This document shows positions 11,641-22,520 of a DNA stretch of 64,000 bases, piece by piece. The notes under the pieces are model-generated. The model was not told where the DNA came from. It did no database searches and saw only the letters and a list, made by a program, of their open reading frames with translations. The first letter of the stretch is position 1, and every line of letters starts with the position of its first letter. Position numbers and translations under genes: made by a program. Origin of the DNA: Pegoplata infirma (taxonomy: Eukaryota; Arthropoda; Insecta; Diptera; Anthomyiidae); assembly GCA_963921195.1 (NCBI GenBank), contig OY992540.1:62070844-62134843 (forward strand), in the 5' to 3' direction.

Positions 11641-11783
11641 TAATTGTTCGATTAATTGACATAAATTAATCGATTTATTCGTTATTCGAAAATCGTCATT
11701 TTTAAATTAATCGAACAAGTGTTTGGATTTGTTTGACCGATTAATCGAATTATTCTTAATCGGTTGACAACTCTAATAAACAC

Positions 11784-12233
11784 TGAATAAAAGAATTGTA
11801 AATGTTACTTTGTATACCTTTTTCTACTTATAGAATTTTAGTTAAATACTTAAATTAAATTTTCCTTCCACTCTAACATGCATTTTATACAAACACATGC
11901 ATGAGCGTTGTTAGCCGGTAGAGTAATAGTTGTTGTTGTAGTAGTCGGTACACATATTTCATATAAAAAACAACAAAAGACCAGAAATCAAAAAAAGATC
12001 ACTGAACTTTTATGAATAGCCACAAAATATTTTATATATTATTTTTTATTTTTTTTTTTTAGGAATTTTACAGCTGTAAATAAATAAAATAGTTTATTAT
12101 ATTCGTATACAATAACTTAATTAAAATGATAAACATCATCATCATCCATGTTCACGTTCACGTCACCATCAACAACGACAATTTATTTTATATTTATGAA
12201 AATAAATTATACTATGTAATGTAAAAATTACAT
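11784..12233. other. Apparently unique AT-rich spacer
   Basis: Between hAT A and the next element. It holds TGTTGTTGTAGTAG-type low complexity near 11930 and a CATCATCATC run near 12137, but nothing repeated elsewhere in the window and no coding signal. Confidence 0.4.
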
Positions 12234-13164
12234 ATCGTGAACCTATATTCAAAATATGCCAACTCAAATTTGACGGAAATGAGTTTCCGATGGCAAATAG
12301 CTCCCCTATGTAATACCTATCTGCCATAAAAATTTGAGAGCAAAAAAGTAATTTGTTGTCGTTTTACATCCATTTTTGTTATTCTGCTAACTCAAAGTAC
12401 ATATTTTTTGGTGAAAATAAATGCCAACTCCCATTGTAAATTTCCAAAAAATTTTCAAAATTTTTTTTAAAAAAAATTAGGCCACATATCTTATTGCATT
12501 TGCCATGCTGAACACGAATCTGGTACAGATTTTGATATCTAATGGCTAGTTTTCGAGATATTGCCATTTTTAAAATATCGGTTAATAGTGTTTGCAAAAA
12601 AAAAATTGCTTATATAGATGTAACTTTCAAACTATTTATCAGATTGAAACATTATGAATGGGGCAAATAAAGTCAATGATATAATCTTTCTAAATACCTA
12701 GTTTGGAGTGACCCTATTGCAATACAGCGTGAATTACAGACTGCCAAAGTTGACCACCCTGAGATTAAAAGGCTTTCGGAGCTAGTAACTTTTAAAAATA
12801 TGCAAAGATTTTTAATTTTTTGTTCAGTTTTTGCAAATACCGTACTAAGGATAACAAAAACCAAAAAAAAAAAAATATTAAAAATTTTTCCAAAAAAAAT
12901 ATATTTTTATTTTCCGACAAAATATGCCAACTCTAAAAAAATATTTGTTTTTTGATATAGTAATAAATGCCATCTCAGAAAAATACGCAAACAAGTGCAA
13001 AATATGAAAATTTTTGCATAGGTAAAAATTGTTTAGAATATTTAAACCATCTTGTGGAAGGTACATTGTTTATTTTTGCAATAATATGCGAAATAACTAG
13101 TTTTTAAGCTCTCCTGAACAGTAAGCTTTTTCGAGTTGGCATTTATTGAATATAGTTCGACGAT
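12234..13164. mobile_element. ATCGT-ended element, copy 1
   Basis: Terminal inverted repeats ATCGTGAACCTATATTCAAA and its counterpart ending TGAATATAGTTCGACGAT. An inverted second copy occupies 48252-49705. Internal sequence such as TTTTCGAGATATTGCCATTT and CTTCCACAAGATGG (inverted here) is shared. The open frames at 12379-12597, 12673-12864 and 12878-13066 recur only as DNA-level copies and are not convincing genes. Confidence 0.7.
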
Positions 13165-13204
13165 ATTATTATGTTGGTTATTTAATTTTTATTTTTTTAT
13201 ATCC

Positions 13205-13830
13205 TGCTCTTATTGTTATTGGTGGAGGGTATATATTAGTTTGTCATTCTGTTTGTAACTTATCGATATATCGGTACAGAACCTATAAAATAATATTTAA
13301 TTGATCAATGATCGTTTCTAAGACATTCCAGCGCTCTCCGTCTGTTGAAATGGCAATCACGGCCAAAATATTACAAAGGTTTAAACGCATTCACCATATT
13401 GAGTTGCTGTTGCTTCGAAAAGTTTGGTATTGTATTTTAGCGATATCGGTTAAGCGGTTCAAAAGATATTAAAAAAATAAAAATGTAAGGATAACCCGAA
13501 AATTCTAGTACATTCCCCAGAACCTCAGAATACAAAATGCTTTAATTCGGATGTTGGTTGGCATCTGGGAACAGAATTAAGAACCGAAAGGTATTTAAAA
13601 GTTTAAACATATACTTTTATCACAAAAAAAATTTAGATTTTTTTTTTTTAATTTCCGCGATTTTTTTTTTGTTCAAAAATTTTTTTCTTAAAATAAATTT
13701 CTTTTGCCAATTCTTATATTTTTAATTTTGTTTTTTTTTTTTATTTTTTTTAATAAAGTTTTTTGCCATTATCTTTTTTATATTGTGGAGGGTATTATTA
13801 AATTCAGCAAAGCCGAATTTCACTTTTTAC
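13205..13830 (+). mobile_element. DINE-1/mini-me-like element
   Basis: Starts with GGTGGAGGGTATATATTAG, then TTTGTCATTCTGTTTGTAAC, the core ATTGATCAATGATCG and CTCCGTCTGTTG, the body AAGCGGTTCAAAAG, and ends with a hairpin-like ATTCAGCAAAGCCGAAT near 13800. The GTCC tract is short. Homologous to the minus-strand copies at 56058-57510 and 62993-63392 (ATTTCCGCGATTTTTTT shared). Confidence 0.75.
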
Positions 13831-15098
13831 ATATTTTTTTTTATTATTTATATACAAACTTATTTACAATGCACACATTTTCATTAAAAATATATGAGTT
13901 TGTAAACAAAAAATTTCAATAAAGAACGTCATTATAAATTAAATCCATTTTTTGTTAATTTGATTGCAAGTCTGGCCAGTTTTTGTATGGAATCGGCTTT
14001 AAAATTAATTTGTATACAGGATATGTCTTTTATGTTTTTACATTAACTTTTATTTGTTATTGATAATTATAAAGAAAATAATCATTATCTTTATTGATAA
14101 ATAAAAACAAATACTTAAAACCACAGGAGAATAATATAAATGTCGATTGAAGATACTATATCCGGTTATAATGATTTAATAAAACCACGAGAATTTGTTC
14201 ATAAATTTAAAAATGTATGAATTTTTAAAGAAAAATCTGCTGAAAACACACCCATTGATAGATATATGTGAAAACTGCGGAATTTTTTCTAATAATCTGA
14301 GGTTTGTCGCTGCGACTTGAATGAAACTAAAAAAGTTTATTGGTTTTGGTTTCCCGATTCCAAAACGGTCACTAAATTTTTTCTATCTAGTCAAAATTTT
14401 GAGAAAATCGCGGTTAAAGTGTCAAAAAGTCCCATTTGACCATTTTTGAGCGCCTATAAAATAAGATCCTGGCATGCGAATGACTTGATATCAAGCTCGA
14501 AAGTTCGTATTTTTTTCTTTAAGACAAAATCAAATTTTCTTGGAATTTAATTTTTTATAATGGTGAAAAAGCATTAGCCAAAAGTGCTTTAAATCTAATA
14601 TTTACGTGTGTATTTGTATGGAAATTTGTTAAAAAAAACACTTTGTAAATAAACTAAATATTTAAAAAATGGAAGGTTTTTTGTTAATGATTTTTTTACC
14701 ATTTTAGAAAATTAAATTCCAAGAACGTATTATCTGGTCTTATAGAGAATTTCAATACTTTTGAATGAGCTTGATACCAAGTCAATCGAATGTCAGGATC
14801 TTATATTATAAAGTTTCAAAAAGGGTCAAAATGGCCTTTTTGGCACTTTAACAGCGAATAACTCAAAATCCAGACGTGAAAAACATATATAGGTCGCAGA
14901 TTTGGAAGCAGCGCGACAAAAACTACCTAAATCCAGTGATGCCATTTTAGCACTTTTAGTGCTTGATCTAGCACTTTTTTTTGGACTTAGCACTAAATTT
15001 TTGGAAAAAAGTGCCAAGTGCTAACTTAGCACTTTTTTAAAATTTTTTAGCATTTTTTTTCACATTTTAGTTTTTGTTAAAATCTTTTGTATATATAT

Positions 15099-16338
15099 GG
15101 GGCATTCCATGTGAAATCGGACACTTTGAAAAACTTTTTTTTTAGATTTTCCCAATTTGTTTACAGTTTTTAGTACCCTTCGAAAACTCCTTCGTGGTAA
15201 ATTTTCAGATTTTTTTGATGACCCGTTCAGAAGATATCGAATTTTTAAAAATTGGTAGTTTGTTCCTTTACTCAAACTTCTTTTAATCATAACTTCTTCA
15301 ATAATGGTCCAAATTTCAATTTTTTTTTTTCAAAATTTTTGTTTTTTTACGTACTTTCTAAAAAAAAATCACAAAAAATTCTTAAAAGCGCTCTAGTATG
15401 CGATTTTTAAGTTTTAAAGTTTAAATCTCATTTTTGAAAATGTTTGTACTCTTCGATTTTTTTGAAATTTTTTTGCGTAAAACTTCTATCAATTCTACAA
15501 ATTTTTTGCCCAGGAAGGTCGTGGGATAACGATTATTACTATTCTTTAAAATTTTTTGAAAAAATTTTATTGTAATTTTTCAATCTTAAAATCATTTCTA
15601 CTGCTCCAATGGTGCGTCATAGAGGGGTCCTTTATTAGACCGACCCCCATTAATTTTTACGTGTTAACATTTCTTTGGAACAAACTAATACCCTTTCTCC
15701 AAATTCTAAGGGGGCTCCCACACAAAACGACATTTTTAAAAATTTGTTCCAACCGCTCTAACTGCCCTAATAGTGCCTTTAGAGCAACAAAATGTATGAC
15801 CGACCCACAATATTTTTTTAGTTCAAACATTTTCTCTGAACACACCTACCCTCTATCTTTAACTGTTAAGGCGGTCCCCATACAATTTTTTTTATTTTTT
15901 GTAAATTTGTTTTATTTAATCAGCTTCTACCGATCCAATGGTGCGTCCCAGAGGGGTCATTAGTGAGACCGACCCCCATTTATTTTTACCCTACAACATT
16001 TTTTCAGAACATACCTACGCCCTATCTCCACTCCCTAAGTAGGCTCCCATACAAAATTACATTTTTATAAAATTTGCCCCAACTGTTATTTGTATGGGAG
16101 CCTACTTAAATTTTTAAATTAAATTTGGACCATTATTGAAGAAGTTATGATTAAAAGAAGTTTGAGTAAAGGAACAAACTACCAATTTTTAAAAATTCGA
16201 TATCTTTTGAACGGGTCATCCAAAAAATCTGAAAATTTACCACGAAGGAGTTTTCGAAGGGTACTAAAAACTGTAAACAAATTGGGAAAATGTAAAAAAA
16301 AAGTTTTTCAAAGTGTCCGATTTCACATGGAATGCCCC
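15099..16338. mobile_element. Foldback element FB1, copy 2, right arm internally deleted
   Basis: GGGGCATTCCATGTGAAATC starts at 15099 and its inverse ends at 16338, with ATAT on both sides (15095-15098, 16339-16342). The left arm is complete to the central spacer. The right arm jumps at about 16109 from the centre (GGGAGCCTACTTA) to near its outer third (GGACCATTATTGAAG), losing roughly 700 bp. The frames at 15060-15290 and 16147-16464 are the arm sequence read in both directions. Confidence 0.88.
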
Positions 16339-16906
16339 ATATGTATTCAACTCTTTTCAAAAGAACCATCACATTCCAACAACATAAATTTTATAATTAA
16401 GAAGAGCAGACAGACCAAAAGCAAATTTTTCAAAGTCCATTTCGCTTGCACTTCAATAATTTAATGCGCGAGCCCAACTTCCAGGACCCTAAATATTTTT
16501 CTTACTTGGTTGTGGGTTTAGTTAGACATAATAATTTGTTTTGAAAAGCTCGACATTTTTAGCAATTACTCGCGGTGGGCAATTCGCTTTGCAGAAAATG
16601 TTATATTTTCTACTGATATTGATTGACATTGTTGTAATTCTGAATAATGATTGTTCTGAATTTATTTACAAAATGGTTCAATAATTTCAAAGTAAATAAT
16701 TTCTATTTTCATAATTAAAATTGTTGAGACAAATTTGGGAGTTATTTCATAATGAAATAACTTTCAAACTTAAAAATGTAACAACTTTCAAAAAAATTAA
16801 ATAAGTCTAGCAGATTTGGGAGTTATTTAAAAATAAAATAACTCCCAAATATGGATTTTTGGGCCTTATTTAATTCTTTTCTTGGGACTAATTTTATGGT
16901 GCCCAG
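16339..16906. other. hAT B interior with a strong hairpin
   Basis: No ORF is recognisable. ATTTGGGAGTTATTT at 16814-16828 pairs perfectly with AAATAACTCCCAAAT at 16836-16850 across a 7-base loop; a related TTTGGGAGTTATTTC lies near 16735. The rest shows nothing identifiable. Confidence 0.45.
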
Positions 16907-17610
16907 CACAGTTGCCAGATTTGACGATTTCTCTGCATTTTGACGATTTTTACTCCCCAAAATAGTAAAATGACGATTTGACGATTTTTGCCTAAAAAGT
17001 GACGATTTTTAAAAAATAACTAAAACCGGACAATTTTGTTAACTTTTTATAATTTGTTAATAAAACTTTAGTATTCAATGAATATTTTTTTGCTTATTGT
17101 TAGTTTAAAAAAAAACTATTTTTGTACAAAAAGGGACAAAAGAAACAAATGAGAGAGAGTGTAACATTCTCTTTTTACCTCCAAAATGACAAAAAATGAT
17201 AGGGAGTTTTTTGGTGAAGGACGTTTCTTTTCGTGTAAATGTTTTCCAATTAACTTGACCCAACTGCATGAACTTTTCTTTCATACAAATATTTCATATG
17301 CTTAAAAATATAACAAAAAAATTTAAAAAAAATTCAGAGGTAGGTTTAGTTTTACGAGGGGGAACTTTGTTCTCCCTGGTCTGATTTTGCCAATTTTCGA
17401 ACTGAACCATCCATTGACCATACTGCATGGATTTAGCTATTTTTGAATTGGACTGCATCTTGTCTGCAACAGACGAGCGGACATTGCTTGAATGAAAAAT
17501 ATCCTTTTTATTTTGACGATTTTTGCAAATGGGATGACGATGTTGAAGATTTCTTTTATAAAAATCGTACATTTTTGACGATTTTGTACCCAACAATTCT
17601 GGCAACCCTG
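16907..17610. mobile_element. hAT element C, 8-bp duplication GTGCCCAG
   Basis: Ends CACAGTTGCCAG and CTGGCAACCCTG (inverse CAGGGTTGCCAG) are flanked by GTGCCCAG at 16899-16906 and 17611-17618. The subterminal regions are full of TGACGATTTTT / AAAATCGTC repeats, as in many hAT elements. The centre is a DINE fragment. 704 bp, non-autonomous. Confidence 0.85.
17270..17520 (-). mobile_element. DINE-1-like fragment inside hAT C
   Basis: Minus-strand DINE body: CAGAGGTAGGTTTAG, GGGGGAACTTTGTTC, GATTTTGCCAATTTTCGAAC, GACTGCATCTTGTC and CAGACGAGCGGACATTGC match the copies at 57515-57890. The two ends grade into the hAT, so boundaries are approximate; the 3' hairpin and TA core are missing. Confidence 0.6.
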
Positions 17611-17618
17611 GTGCCCAG

Positions 17619-18005
17619 TTAAAATTCAGAAAACTTAATTGAAATTCAGAAATCCAAATTGAAATTAATAAAAGACTAATTGAAAAATCCCAATTTGAAA
17701 TTCAGAAAACCCAATTGAAATTTATAAATCAAACTAGAAATTCAGAAGATTAAAAAAAAAAAAATAATTTAAATTTAGATAACCCAATTGAAAAACAGAA
17801 AACCTTTTTGAAATTCAGAAAAACCAATCAAAATTTAGAAGACCATTGGAAATTCCGTAATACAAATTATAATTAAGAAATGATTAATTGAAATTCAAAA
17901 ATTTTCAATGAAATTTAGAAAACCCAATTGAAATTAGGAAAACGCAATTGAAATTAAAAAAAAAATTAATTGAAATTCAGAAAACCGAATTAAAACTAGG
18001 AAAAT
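17619..18005. repeat. Minisatellite, unit ~20-22 bp (AATTGAAATTCAGAAAACCC)
   Basis: About 17 imperfect copies of AATTGAAATTCAGAAAACCC run without interruption from the right duplication of hAT C to the TA that flanks the Tc1-like foldback. Confidence 0.8.
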
Positions 18006-18012
18006 ATGTGTA

Positions 18013-19867
18013 CAGTAGGGTGTCCCAAAAAAAAAAAAGTTGACCGGGCTCAAGCATAATTTGAAAGCTTATAGGGTAAAGTATTTCTGACATTTTTTTC
18101 AGATTTTTCGGAAAAGGTTATAAGGTCGCGCAAATCGATTTTTTGCTGAAAATCGGCTTTGCCGACCGTTTTACTAACTTTCTTTATAAAATCGTCAATA
18201 GCCACTAGTTTCTTCACTACTGAGGTAACATTTTTAAAGAAAAATGTCCAAACTTTATTTTTGTGTGCATAAACTATAAGTTTTGGCAACTCTTTTGCTC
18301 ATTTGGGTACCCTACATTAGATTTTTTCGTAAATTTTTCATAAATTTTGAAAATAACGCTTTGTAACTTTTAAAATTTCTATGAAAGTCAAAAAAGTAAT
18401 AATGCAGTTTGAAAGATAAATTAATTCTCTATAATTTAGCAACAATAATTTTTGAATTCGCTCTAACCGTTCCAAAGTAATACCATTTTAAAGCTTTCAA
18501 CCCATTGTATAAAACTAATAATAAAATAAAATATTGAATTTAAAAAAGATATTGTCTTCCACTATTTAATATCTTAGGGTAAAAACTTGTAAATAGGCTA
18601 TATATGATGGGTCTAAAAGCTGAATACCGGGACTATGAGTTGCAGCTTTCAGAAATAACAAACAAAAGTGTTAAATTCGGTTGTGCAGAATATTTTATGC
18701 CCTGCAATATGTAAAAAAAATAAAAAATATATATAAAAATGTTTTTGACAAGGCCGTCGTGGTGGTCCCAAGCGGCGGCCTTAAGGGGAGACCTTTCCCC
18801 TCGCGATAAATATTACCAATACATTCATTGTGCTTTTTCCACTGAAGTAATCAAATTTTTATCATTATTTGAATAAATCCGAGCCCACAAAACGGGGCGA
18901 GCAGAAAATAAGCATTTTCTTATTTCCTAGGCGCAGATGCATGACTTTATACATCTTCTTTTACAAAAAAGTTTTATTTTTTAACAAAAATACAAAATAT
19001 AATGTAAAAAAATACGTTATTTGTTGATTCTTCAAGGGGCAACTTTTTTCCCCCTTGACCGATTTTTCCCATTTGTGAAGATAACCTTCCTATGACCATA
19101 AGCCATATCCGTGCCTAACATCAGTAGTCTATCTCTTTTATTTTTGACTCCATCGTGTGTTATACAGCCGTACGGACGGACATTTTGACCTACTGCCCTA
19201 AATTACCACCAAACGTGATTTGTTAGGGAGTTGCTAAAAGCAGATTTGTGTTCAGTATCAAAAAATCTTAAGGATCCACCTTCTCACATTTCTGTTACTG
19301 ACCAAAACTCGAATTTTTCAGGTCTTTATAAGAAGTTTATTATTTTACTATTAGTTTTGTACAATGGATAGAAATCTTTAAAATGGTATTACTCTGAAAC
19401 GGTAAGAGCAAATTCAGAAATTATTGTTGCTAAATTATAGAGAATTAATTTATCTTTCAAACTGCATTATTACTTTTTTTGACTTTCATAGAAATTTTAA
19501 AAGTTACAAAGCGTTATTTTCAAAATTTATGAAAAATTTACGAAAAAATCTAATGTAGGGTACCCAAATGAGCAAAAGAGTTGCCAAAACTTATAGTTTA
19601 TGCACACAAAAATAAAGTTTGGACATTTTTCTTTAAAAATCTCACCTCAGTAGTGAAGAAACTCGTGGCTATTGACGATTTTATAAAGAAAGTTAATAAA
19701 ACGGTCGGCAAAGCCGACTTTCAGCAAAAAATCGATTTGCGCGACCTTAAAAACTTTTCCGAAAAATCTGAAAAAAATCTCAAAAATACTTTGCCCTATA
19801 AGCTTTCAAATTATGCTTGAGCACCCAAGAAAATCGAATAAAGGTTTTATTTTGGGACGCCCTAGTG
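18013..19867. mobile_element. Tc1/mariner-like foldback element, TA duplication
   Basis: Ends CAGTAGGGTGTCCCAAAA and (inverse) CACTAGGGCGTCCCAAAA are each preceded by TA (18011-18012, 19868-19869). Arms of ~530 bp are inverted copies; the middle (about 18540-19340) contains a DINE. A 79-codon frame is open in both arms (18050-18289 minus, 19581-19820 plus), but the few differences are mostly amino-acid changes, so it is not good evidence for a gene. No DDE transposase is visible. Confidence 0.8.
18664..19190 (-). mobile_element. DINE-1/mini-me-like element in the foldback centre
   Basis: Starts with the inverse 3' end (AAAAGTGTTAAATTCGG, TTGTGCAGAAT, TTATGCCCTGC), passes AAGGGGAGACCTTTCCCCTC and GGGGCAACTTTTTTCCCCC, and ends with CAGCCGTACGGACGGAC. 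The hairpin is half decayed. The TATATA core is not retained at the far end. Confidence 0.7.
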
Positions 19868-20100
19868 TACAGTTATTATAAAACATCGTTATTTGTGGAT
19901 TTTATAAAAGAACAAATTAAAAAAAAATCTAGCACTTTTTTTTTTGGTCTGTAGAGCATTTTAGCACTTTTTTTCTGCTATTTAGCATTTTTTCACAATT
20001 ATCTTATGGAAACACTGCCTAAATCACTTACCAGAATTTAATACGCATTTTCATGTTGAGCTGTGTAATCTAGGTAGCAGAAAAATCTGCTGATTCCAGT

Positions 20101-20445
20101 AGAAAATCGGCTGATCTAAGCAAAACAAACTGCTGATTTCTGATAAACAATCTGAACGTCTTAAATTTATTTTATTTATGAAAAAAAACTTAGTTAATAC
20201 CTTAATTACCTTAACTTCGGTGATAACACATAGGTTTTTATCAAACCGACTTTGTTGATTTTGTTGTGGTTCAGGCTTATAAGAGTAACTTTTAAAAACA
20301 AAAATTTGTTACGATTTCTATTTTTCCCGATCTCCCAAATTTTATTACTTAAAAAACGCATTTTTGTCATATGTATGTTAATTCCACGTAATCATTTTGT
20401 AAACTAGTGTAATTTAAAACATAAGATAATAACTAAAATATGTTG
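20101..20445. other. Spacer, weakly related to hAT D left part
   Basis: CTGCTGATTTCTGATAAACA..CTGAACGTC near 20130-20160 resembles TTGCTGATTTTAAATAAACA..GTGAACATC near 39730-39760. Otherwise apparently unique AT-rich DNA with no coding signal. Confidence 0.35.
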
Positions 20446-20815
20446 TCCGCCATTTTGAATTTCGAATATTTGATTCTGAAATCAGATTCACAATCTAAAA
20501 ACTATCAAAATCAGAGTTTTTGGCCAAAACCGACAACATAGAAAAAAACTTTAATTTTATTTTGTCGCCATATAAGATCCGCTATTTTGAATTTTAAAAG
20601 TCTGAGCTCATATTCGTAATTACCGACCCTAAGTACATTCAATTTGCTAAGAATTAAGAGAGCATATCGCCATATTGTATTCGCCATTTTGAATTTCGAA
20701 TATTTGATTCTGAAATCAGATTTTGAATCCGACAACCCAACAAAATCAAAGTTTTTGGCCAAACCCGACAACATAGAACAAAACTAAAATTTAAATTTGT
20801 CGCCATATTGGATAA
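20446..20815. repeat. Direct repeat, unit ~235 bp, 1.5 copies
   Basis: GCCATTTTGAATTTCGAATA near 20450 recurs near 20685; in both, it is followed by TTTGATTCTGAAATCAGATT, GTTTTTGGCCAAA and CCGACAACATAGAA. Non-coding; satellite-like. Confidence 0.75.
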
Positions 20816-21054
20816 GTCTGAGGTCATATTCGTTATTTCATTAATATACGTGTGCTGTGTTTTTTAATAAGTGGATTTATTTTCGGATAAATCTTATTTA
20901 GTAAAAAAAAAAATATTTTAACATCCCAAAACAAATTTGGAATATTTCAGTTTTTAACATGATAATGTTTTTAGGCTGGTGTCTAATTTTAAAAAAGTTG
21001 CATGACGCCACCTCAGTTTGAATATATAAGCTAACAATTAACGAAAAAGAAAAT

Positions 21055-21943
21055 AGGTTAGGTTAGGTGTGGTGGAGCCTAAAGTTCAGACTCCTCGCAT
21101 AGACCGGCTGGTCCATAGCGATACCACAATTTCCTTCAGCGACGAGGATAAAAAGCGTTAGTCCATGTTGCGAACAGTTTTAGTTGCGTAAGATCCGTAG
21201 CCGCGATATCATCCAGATTTTCGATTTCTGCTTTACCTAGTATTCACTCGCGGTGTCTGGCCAATGCGGGGCATTTGCACAGAATATGTTCAACTGTTTT
21301 ATCTGTATTAGGTTCATAACATCTTCTACAATTGGCATCCAGAATAAGTCCCATAGTTTTCGCGTGAAAAGCAATTAGGCAGTACCCTGTGACCACTCCC
21401 GTGAGTAAACGACAATCCTCTCTGTTAAGAGAGAGTAGGTAGCGAGTTTTCCCGAGGTCGTAATGCGACCAGATTGTTCTGGTGATACTGCTCGTGCTTA
21501 GCTCTCTCCATTTCCTGTTTGCAATAGAAATGCAACGACAGTCACTTCTCGTTCTATAGGTCTGAATCGGGGGCTCAATATGAACAAAAGTTCCTACGCC
21601 ATCTGCTCCAAGCTTAGCGAGCTCATCAGCTTTCTCGTTCCCATCTACTCCCCTATATCCAGGTACCCATACAAGAGATACGGTATTATTCCCGGATAGT
21701 TTCTGAAGATTCTCGTAACATTTTAAAACGACTTTTGGTTTAATATAAAAGCTCCTTAGAGCCTTTAGTGCAGTTTGACTGTCGACGTAAAAGTTTATCA
21801 TTTTACCCGTTTCCCCAAGAAACTGTAAGACTGCCTTATCTATAGCAACTATTTCAGCCTGGAAAATACTACAGTGTGAAGGTAATTTGAAAGACTTCTC
21901 TATATCACAAACGTCTGAAGTAAAACCGGCTCCAACTCCCGTC
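21055..21943 (-). mobile_element. 5'-truncated non-LTR retrotransposon (RNase H end plus 3' UTR)
   Basis: On the minus strand the insert begins inside an RNase H domain (GACGGGAGTTGGAGCC) and ends with CACACCTAACCTAACCTA, a tail-like 3' terminus. Comparison with X copy 3 (TTATTTTC then TTTTTTGTTAG near 58550-58565) gives the empty site. 5' truncation with a repetitive 3' end is typical of LINE-type insertion. Confidence 0.7.
21136..21943 (-). pseudogene. Non-LTR retrotransposon RNase H and C-terminal CCHC remnant
   Basis: The frame encodes the end of a LINE ORF2. RNase H features: FQAE (catalytic Glu near residue 38 of the open frame), YVDSQTA (Asp near 62) and WVPGYRGVDGNEKADELA (final Asp near 114; the usual His is Tyr). 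The first catalytic strand with its Asp is missing because the insert is truncated there. A C-terminal CRRC..H..C knuckle (CX2CX10HX4C, residues ~212-231) follows, as in RNase H-bearing clades such as I or LOA. The apparent ATG at 21966 belongs to element X. The frame hits TGA at 21244-21246, but the same frame goes on coherently (ILGKAEIENLDDIAATDL) to a stop at 21136-21138, so that first stop is a nonsense mutation. Not functional. Confidence 0.85.
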
Positions 21944-22074
21944 GAAATAAAAATTAATATTTTCATTTTCTTAAAACTAAAAATTTCAGTAACTTGGGTT
22001 TGTAACTTGGATAATAATTCACCTCGTGGTGACTAAACCCGTTCTTCACCAGCTGGTGAATAAAAAGTAATATA

Positions 22075-22520
22075 ATTATTTTTCGTCAATTTTTTTTTTT
22101 TCATCAAATTCATAAATTTTTTTTAATAATTTTTTTTTCATCTATTTTTTTTATAAAATTTTTTATTACATCAAATTTCTTATTATCATTTTTTTTTCTC
22201 ATCAAAAATTATTTTTTTCATAAATTTTTTTTTTCGTCATTTTTTTAACATCAAAAAATTTTGCTTTTTATCAAAAAATTTTTTTTATTCAAAACTTTTT
22301 TTTATGAAAAATTTTTTTTCTCAATTTTTTTCCGAAAAAAAAATATTTTATTTTCATCAAAAATTTTTTTTATAATTTTTTTTTTACTTCATCAAAAACT
22401 TTATTCATATTTTTTTTTTTTTTCACCAAAAATTTTGTTTTCATTTAATTTTTTTTTCATAATTTTGTTTATCGTAAAAAAAAATATTTTTTTTACCAAA
22501 ACTACTTTTTCACCAAGTCT
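22075..22520. repeat. T-rich array, inverse of TTGATGAAAAAAAATT units
   Basis: Irregular units of TTTTTTCATCAAATT type. The same kind of array, in the opposite orientation, precedes the X copies at 28970-29311 and 58160-58430. The frame at 22261-22560 (Phe/Lys-rich) is an artefact of the array. Confidence 0.7.

Larger units (their letters stand above)
8431..11775. mobile_element. hAT element A, 8-bp duplication ATAAACAC
   Basis: Termini TAGAGTTGTCAA (left) and TTGACAACTCTA (right) are flanked by the same 8 bases, ATAAACAC, at 8423-8430 and 11776-11783, the hallmark of hAT transposition. Subterminal sequence carries repeated ATTCGATTAATCG-type motifs (9390-9470 and 11640-11765). Three later insertions lie inside (8446-9369, 9555-10430, and a DINE with its own insertion at 10600-11640). 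No transposase ORF is left. Confidence 0.88.
14934..20017. mobile_element. hAT element B, 8-bp duplication CCTAAATC
   Basis: Left end CAGTGATGCCATTTTAGCAC and right end inverse CAGTGTTTCCATAAG are bounded by CCTAAATC at 14926-14933 and 20018-20025. Subterminal GCACTTTT/TTAGCACTT motifs recur at both ends (14948-15035, 19925-19985). At 5084 bp it is inflated by later insertions: FB1 copy 2, hAT C, a Tc1-like foldback and two DINEs. No hAT transposase frame is recognisable. Confidence 0.88.
14232..20100. mobile_element. Old foldback element split by hAT B
   Basis: Sequence before and after hAT B forms one inverted repeat. ATAAGATCCTGGCATGCGAA near 14462 faces GAATGTCAGGATCTTAT near 14788; TTTGTCGCTGCG near 14305 faces GCAGCGCGACAAA near 14909. 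The outermost arm continues beyond hAT B: AAAATCTGCTG near 14236 faces CAGAAAAATCTGCTG near 20079. Ends are only approximate and no target duplication is seen. Confidence 0.55.
20955..22100 (-). mobile_element. Composite element X, copy 1, carrying a retrotransposon fragment
   Basis: Read on the minus strand: AATAATTATATTAC, the perfect palindrome TTCACCAGCTGGTGAA (22045-22060), a second CACC..GGTGAA dyad, TCCAAGTTACAAAC, then TTTTAAGAAAATGAAAATAT. After an 889-bp insertion the element resumes with TTAGCTTATATATTCAAAC, GAGGTGGCGTCATGC and CACCAGCCTAAAAACATTAT. The uninterrupted version is at 58430-58660, which shows that the RNase H segment is an insertion into X. A T-rich array adjoins. Confidence 0.65.

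Noticed and set aside
18050..19820. 79-codon frame present in both arms of the Tc1-like foldback
   Set aside because: Only two DNA-identical arms; the few differences change amino acids. No domain.
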